Below the pieces are notes generated by a model that saw nothing but the letters and a program-made list of their open reading frames with translations, searched no databases and was not told where the DNA came from. This document shows positions 1 to 5,230 of a stretch of DNA of 5,230 nucleotides, piece after piece; within the stretch, counting starts at the first letter, position 1; every line of letters begins with the position of its first letter. This DNA comes from an uncultured Methanosarcinales archaeon (GTDB lineage Archaea; Halobacteriota; Methanosarcinia; Methanotrichales; Methanotrichaceae), in NCBI GenBank assembly GCA_937864385.1, contig CALMJN010000265.1:1-5230 (forward strand). The letters are read 5' to 3'. A program made the position numbers and the translations under genes.

Positions 1-1262
1 CTCCCCAGCTCTTCCGCTATACTCCCGGATTCGAGGCAAATCTATCCGGCAAATGGAGCGAAGGCATGTGGTCCCGGTCGGGAAGCTGTCCCGCCGATGG
101 CTCCAACAGCAGCGGCGGCAGCGACCCGGCCAGCTTCATCGGCGAAGAGTTCTCGGACCTGGATTTTCTCCAGAAGAGTACCGTGGCCAGCGGCCTGAAT
201 GAGATGAAAACCGGGGCCGAGTTCCAGGGCAGGGCCCGCTTCACTGCTCAGTACATCAACCAATCGGCCAACGGCAGCGAGCAGCTGGATCTCTATGATG
301 AGTATCTGGGCCGCTACAGCCTCTCCCGCCATGTCCAGATCGGCGGGGTGGCCTCCTTCGATGAGCCCCACCTGTCCGTAAGCAAGGAGGGCAGAATGGA
401 GCCGGCGGGAGGCACATTCGTATATTACACCATAACCGTGAAAAACGACGGCAACCGGGCCCTGGGTCCGGTCTACATCCAGGACCTCTTCCCGCCCGGG
501 ACGGAGTATGTAAGATCCTCATTGCGGCCATCTCAGATCTCCGCCGCCTCCTGCCAGTGGACGCTGATTAGCTTAGGCATAGGCCAGAGCAGCAGCATCG
601 ATCTGGTGCTCAACTCCAGCGGCGAAGAGGCCGGGCTGGTCAACCGGGTCCTGGCCAGCGGAAGCTACGATGGGGAGTATGTCAAGGCCGAGAACTACTC
701 CGCCCTCCAGTTCGGCTGGCTGGAGTGCTGTCCATCAGAGCTCCTGGCGGCCAAGACGGCTCGCGTCGATGCCGCTGATCCCTCCCTGATCCATTACCGC
801 ATCAGCCTCAGGAACCGGGAGAGCTATTCCATGGCCCTGACCATAAAGGACGAGCTGCCGGAGGGGATATCATTTGTCAATTCCACCACCTCTCCCGCGG
901 AGCACACGGGCTCGCTTCTCACCTGGAATATAGCCAAGCTGGGGCCTGGAGAGGTCCAGAACATAGATTACCTGGCAAGGGCTCATAGGTCCGGCATATT
1001 CACTGCTCCAACCCACATCGAGGCCTGGTCCAATGACGGCTCACGAATCCTCTCCGCTGATATTTCCGCTCAGGTTTATGTGCCGGGTGATGTTCCGCCC
1101 CAGGCCGGATCGGACTGGCAGCCCCCCACCTGCTTCGATCTTAATTGCACCACAATGGGTGGAGCAGAGAACTGGATACCCTGCGTCTCCTGCTCCGCAG
1201 CGCAGACAGCAGAGATGATGATCGACGATGAAGAGTTCATGGAGTATGAGCCGCCAGAGTAA
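1..1262 (+). CDS. DUF11-repeat exported surface protein, 5'-truncated by window edge
   Basis: The reading frame is open from the first complete codon (position 3) to TAA at 1260-1262. The ATG at 66 is therefore probably internal and the true N-terminus, presumably with a signal peptide, lies upstream. Numbering from that ATG, residues 104-183 (VSKEG, then YTITVKNDGN, IQDLFPPGTEY, W-x-L) form a DUF11-type repeat. Residues 228-303 repeat the pattern in diverged form (YRISLRN, IKDELPEGISF, WNIAKLGPGE). DUF11 domains are Ig-like beta-sandwiches of cell-surface proteins, and closely similar proteins are abundant in Methanothrix. At least seven N-X-S/T sequons (N14, N65, N69, N183, N210, N272, N360) fit an exported glycoprotein. 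The C-terminus holds Cys356, 361, 373 and 376, the last pair as CVSC, then an acidic tail. No membrane anchor is visible. The family call is confident; a structural or adhesive surface role is inference and no enzymatic function can be assigned. Confidence 0.8.
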   Translation, partial: PQLFRYTPGFEANLSGKWSEGMWSRSGSCPADGSNSSGGSDPASFIGEEFSDLDFLQKSTVASGLNEMKTGAEFQGRARFTAQYINQSANGSEQLDLYDEYLGRYSLSRHVQIGGVASFDEPHLSVSKEGRMEPAGGTFVYYTITVKNDGNRALGPVYIQDLFPPGTEYVRSSLRPSQISAASCQWTLISLGIGQSSSIDLVLNSSGEEAGLVNRVLASGSYDGEYVKAENYSALQFGWLECCPSELLAAKTARVDAADPSLIHYRISLRNRESYSMALTIKDELPEGISFVNSTTSPAEHTGSLLTWNIAKLGPGEVQNIDYLARAHRSGIFTAPTHIEAWSNDGSRILSADISAQVYVPGDVPPQAGSDWQPPTCFDLNCTTMGGAENWIPCVSCSAAQTAEMMIDDEEFMEYEPPE

Positions 1263-1288
1263 GGCCGTCTTTAATGTCCTTGGAAAAA

Positions 1289-1306
1289 GCCAGGCCAAAT
1301 CCTGGC
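1289..1306. repeat. Perfect 6-bp inverted repeat (hairpin or operator candidate)
   Basis: GCCAGG at 1289-1294 and CCTGGC at 1301-1306 are exact reverse complements around a 6-base spacer (CCAAAT). The element lies 26 bases after the stop of the DUF11-protein gene and 13-14 bases before the TATA-like box of the next gene. No T-run follows, so it is not a classical intrinsic terminator. It could be a hairpin at the end of the upstream mRNA or a dyad site for a regulator of the acetolactate decarboxylase gene. The symmetry is observed; any function is inference. Confidence 0.35.
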
Positions 1307-1319
1307 AGAGCGGCAGCCA

Positions 1320-1328
1320 TATTTAAAA
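1320..1328 (+). promoter_or_regulatory. Archaeal TATA-like promoter box for acetolactate decarboxylase gene
   Basis: TATTTAAAA sits about 45-50 bases before the ATG at 1372, in an otherwise G+C-rich region. Archaeal TATA boxes are centred about 25-27 bases before the transcription start, which would place initiation near 1350 and give a leader of roughly 20 bases that still contains the G-rich ribosome-binding site. A second AT-rich stretch at 1340-1348 would be too close to the gene to act as the box for the same leader. No convincing BRE was identified. Confidence 0.5.
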
Positions 1329-1354
1329 GAGAGCAGGTCTATTTATTTGCCTTT

Positions 1355-1360
1355 GGGGGA
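1355..1360 (+). promoter_or_regulatory. Weak Shine-Dalgarno for the 1372 start
   Basis: GGGGGA ends 11 bases before the ATG at 1372. It is an imperfect match to the GGAGG-type core, but it is the only purine-rich stretch at a usable distance. It supports 1372 as the start, together with the hydrophobic signal sequence that follows at once. Confidence 0.4.
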
Positions 1361-1371
1361 TTGCATAATTC

Positions 1372-2163
1372 ATGACTGCAAAGAAAAGCAAGACTATTCC
1401 AGCGCTTCTGTCAGCAATATTTCTGGGCCTCCTCCTCTCCGGCCAGTGCGCCGCCTTCGAGGACGACGTCCTCTTCCAGGTCTCAACCATCGACGCCCTG
1501 ATGCAGGGGGTCTTTGACGGCTTTTACAGCTTCCATGACCTCATGGCCCAGGGAGACTTTGGCATAGGCACATTCGACGCTCTCGATGGAGAGATGGTTG
1601 CCCTTGACGGAGAATACTACCAGGTCAAAGCGGACGGCGTGGCTTATCCGGTGCCGGGGAATATGACCGCCCCCTTTGCCGCGGTGACCCGCTTTGAGGT
1701 GGATCAGACCGCAGCGCTGGAAAACGCCTCCAACTTCACCGAGCTTGCCCGGCAGATCGACCGGCATCTGCCCTCCCCCAATGCCTTCTATGCCCTTCGC
1801 ATAGACGGGACCTTCCCCTATGTCAGGGCCAGAAGCGTTCCCGCCCAGGAGAAGCCCTATCCCCGCCTGGCCGAGGCGGTAGAGGATCAGTCGGTCTTCA
1901 ACTTCACCAACGTCACCGGAAGCGTGGTGGGCGTCTGGGCTCCCGACTTTGCCCGGGGAGTGAATGTGCCTGGATACCACCTGCACTTTATAACCGAGGA
2001 CAGGAAGGCAGGCGGTCATATCCTGGAGATCCAGGTGGCCAATGCCACCGCCCAGGTGGATATCACTCCCGGATTTGCCATGCAGCTTCCCAGCAGCGGC
2101 GACTTTTATGAGGTCGATCTGAGCGGGGACATGCAGGAGGAGCTGGAAAGGATTGAGAAGTAA
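1372..2163 (+). CDS. budA: Alpha-acetolactate decarboxylase, exported form
   Basis: The 263-residue product matches the alpha-acetolactate decarboxylase family (EC 4.1.1.5), which converts (S)-2-acetolactate to (R)-acetoin and CO2. Visible family motifs are GTFDALDGEM (63-75, with the conserved Glu74 of the LDGE motif), the R-S-V-P-x-Q-x-K-P-Y-P segment at 154-164 with the likely catalytic Arg154, and GYHLHF followed by GGH. His203, His205 and His216 correspond to the three metal (Zn) ligands. Length is normal for the family plus a leader. Residues 1-28 look like a Sec signal peptide: Lys at 4, 5 and 7, a hydrophobic stretch at about 9-22, then GQCAA before FEDD. Six N-X-S/T sequons (N97, N118, N121, N177, N180, N224) also suggest an extracytoplasmic protein. 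It has its own TATA-like box upstream and T-rich runs downstream, so it is probably monocistronic. The C-terminal active-site Glu of characterised enzymes cannot be assigned by eye. Enzyme family is secure; export and physiological role are inference. Confidence 0.9.
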   Translation: MTAKKSKTIPALLSAIFLGLLLSGQCAAFEDDVLFQVSTIDALMQGVFDGFYSFHDLMAQGDFGIGTFDALDGEMVALDGEYYQVKADGVAYPVPGNMTAPFAAVTRFEVDQTAALENASNFTELARQIDRHLPSPNAFYALRIDGTFPYVRARSVPAQEKPYPRLAEAVEDQSVFNFTNVTGSVVGVWAPDFARGVNVPGYHLHFITEDRKAGGHILEIQVANATAQVDITPGFAMQLPSSGDFYEVDLSGDMQEELERIEK

Positions 2164-2178
2164 GCGGATGCTCTTCCA

Positions 2179-2213
2179 TTTTTTATCTATTTTGTCTCCG
2201 CATGGTCTTTTTT
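2179..2213 (+). terminator. T-rich archaeal-type termination region
   Basis: Beginning 16 bases after the TAA of the acetolactate decarboxylase gene there are three T-runs on the + strand: six T at 2179-2184, four at 2190-2193 and six at 2208-2213. No strong hairpin precedes them. Archaeal RNA polymerase terminates at oligo-T stretches without needing a hairpin, so this cluster is a plausible terminator separating this gene from uvrA. Confidence 0.55.
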
Positions 2214-2245
2214 CCCGCTCTCTCTAGGTGCTTGAACCTGGCCGG

Positions 2246-2258
2246 AAAAGGATTAAGT
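2246..2258 (+). promoter_or_regulatory. Possible weak uvrA promoter (AAAAG-GATTAAGT)
   Basis: The gap after the T-runs has no good TATA box. The most AT-rich candidate is AAAAGGATTAAGT, 30-42 bases before the ATG at 2288. If used, transcription would start near 2280 and the leader would be only about 8 bases. That would fit the absence of any Shine-Dalgarno-like sequence just before the ATG. This is a tentative call. Confidence 0.25.
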
Positions 2259-2287
2259 CCACCCAGGCCCAAAGAGCAGCCCATCCC

Positions 2288-5230
<2,943 letters not shown>

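Noticed and set aside
66..68. ATG at 66 as the true start of the DUF11 protein
   Set aside because: The same frame is open upstream to the window edge with plausible coding sequence (a further N-L-S sequon and aromatic residues), and no signal peptide follows this ATG although the protein looks exported.
1438..1449. Lipoprotein lipobox (S-G-Q-C) at the end of the acetolactate decarboxylase signal peptide
   Set aside because: The residue before Cys26 is Gln, whereas a lipobox needs Gly, Ala or Ser there; ordinary signal-peptidase cleavage near Ala27-Ala28 fits better.
1483..2019. Minus-strand 178-codon frame opposite the acetolactate decarboxylase gene
   Set aside because: Entirely within the coding region of a clear enzyme gene and without family resemblance.
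2228..2230. In-frame GTG as an earlier uvrA start
   Set aside because: It would add 20 residues before the canonical UvrA N-terminus; the ATG at 2288 places Walker A Lys at the usual residue 37.

Overview
The window looks like chromosomal DNA of an acetoclastic methanogenic archaeon close to Methanothrix (Methanosaeta). This rests on four things: a DUF11-repeat surface protein of the type I know as abundant in that genus; archaeal-style signals (an AT-rich TATA-like box upstream of the second gene and oligo-T runs after it); G+C-rich genes that still use ATA for Ile and AGG for Arg; and many N-X-S/T sequons in the two predicted exported proteins. No database search was possible, so the genus is an inference.

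Layout, all genes on the + strand. (1) Positions 1-1262: the 3' part of a gene for an exported protein with two tandem DUF11-like beta-sandwich repeats and a short Cys-rich, acidic C-terminus. Its true start lies before the window. (2) Positions 1263-1371: an intergenic gap with a perfect 6-bp inverted repeat, then a TATA-like box and a weak Shine-Dalgarno. (3) Positions 1372-2163: an alpha-acetolactate decarboxylase with an N-terminal signal peptide and the family's metal-binding His motif. (4) Positions 2164-2287: a gap with T-rich termination runs and, at most, a weak promoter. (5) Position 2288 to the window end: uvrA, the damage-recognition ATPase of nucleotide excision repair. It is open for 981 codons with no stop before the edge, and all ABC and zinc motifs are intact.

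The three genes do not form an obvious pathway. The gaps contain their own expression signals, so they are probably separate transcription units. The first two products are probably exported and possibly glycosylated; UvrA is cytoplasmic and normally works with UvrB and UvrC, which are not in this window.

I found no mobile element, CRISPR array or RNA gene, and no convincing new multi-gene system. The points worth a second look are: an abrupt change in codon use in the last ~300 bases of uvrA (a mosaic gene or a chimeric assembly joined at a highly conserved motif); a purine-only, Gly-Arg-Glu-repeat insertion in UvrA next to the UvrB-binding domain; and a secreted, sequon-rich acetolactate decarboxylase in what appears to be a methanogen.
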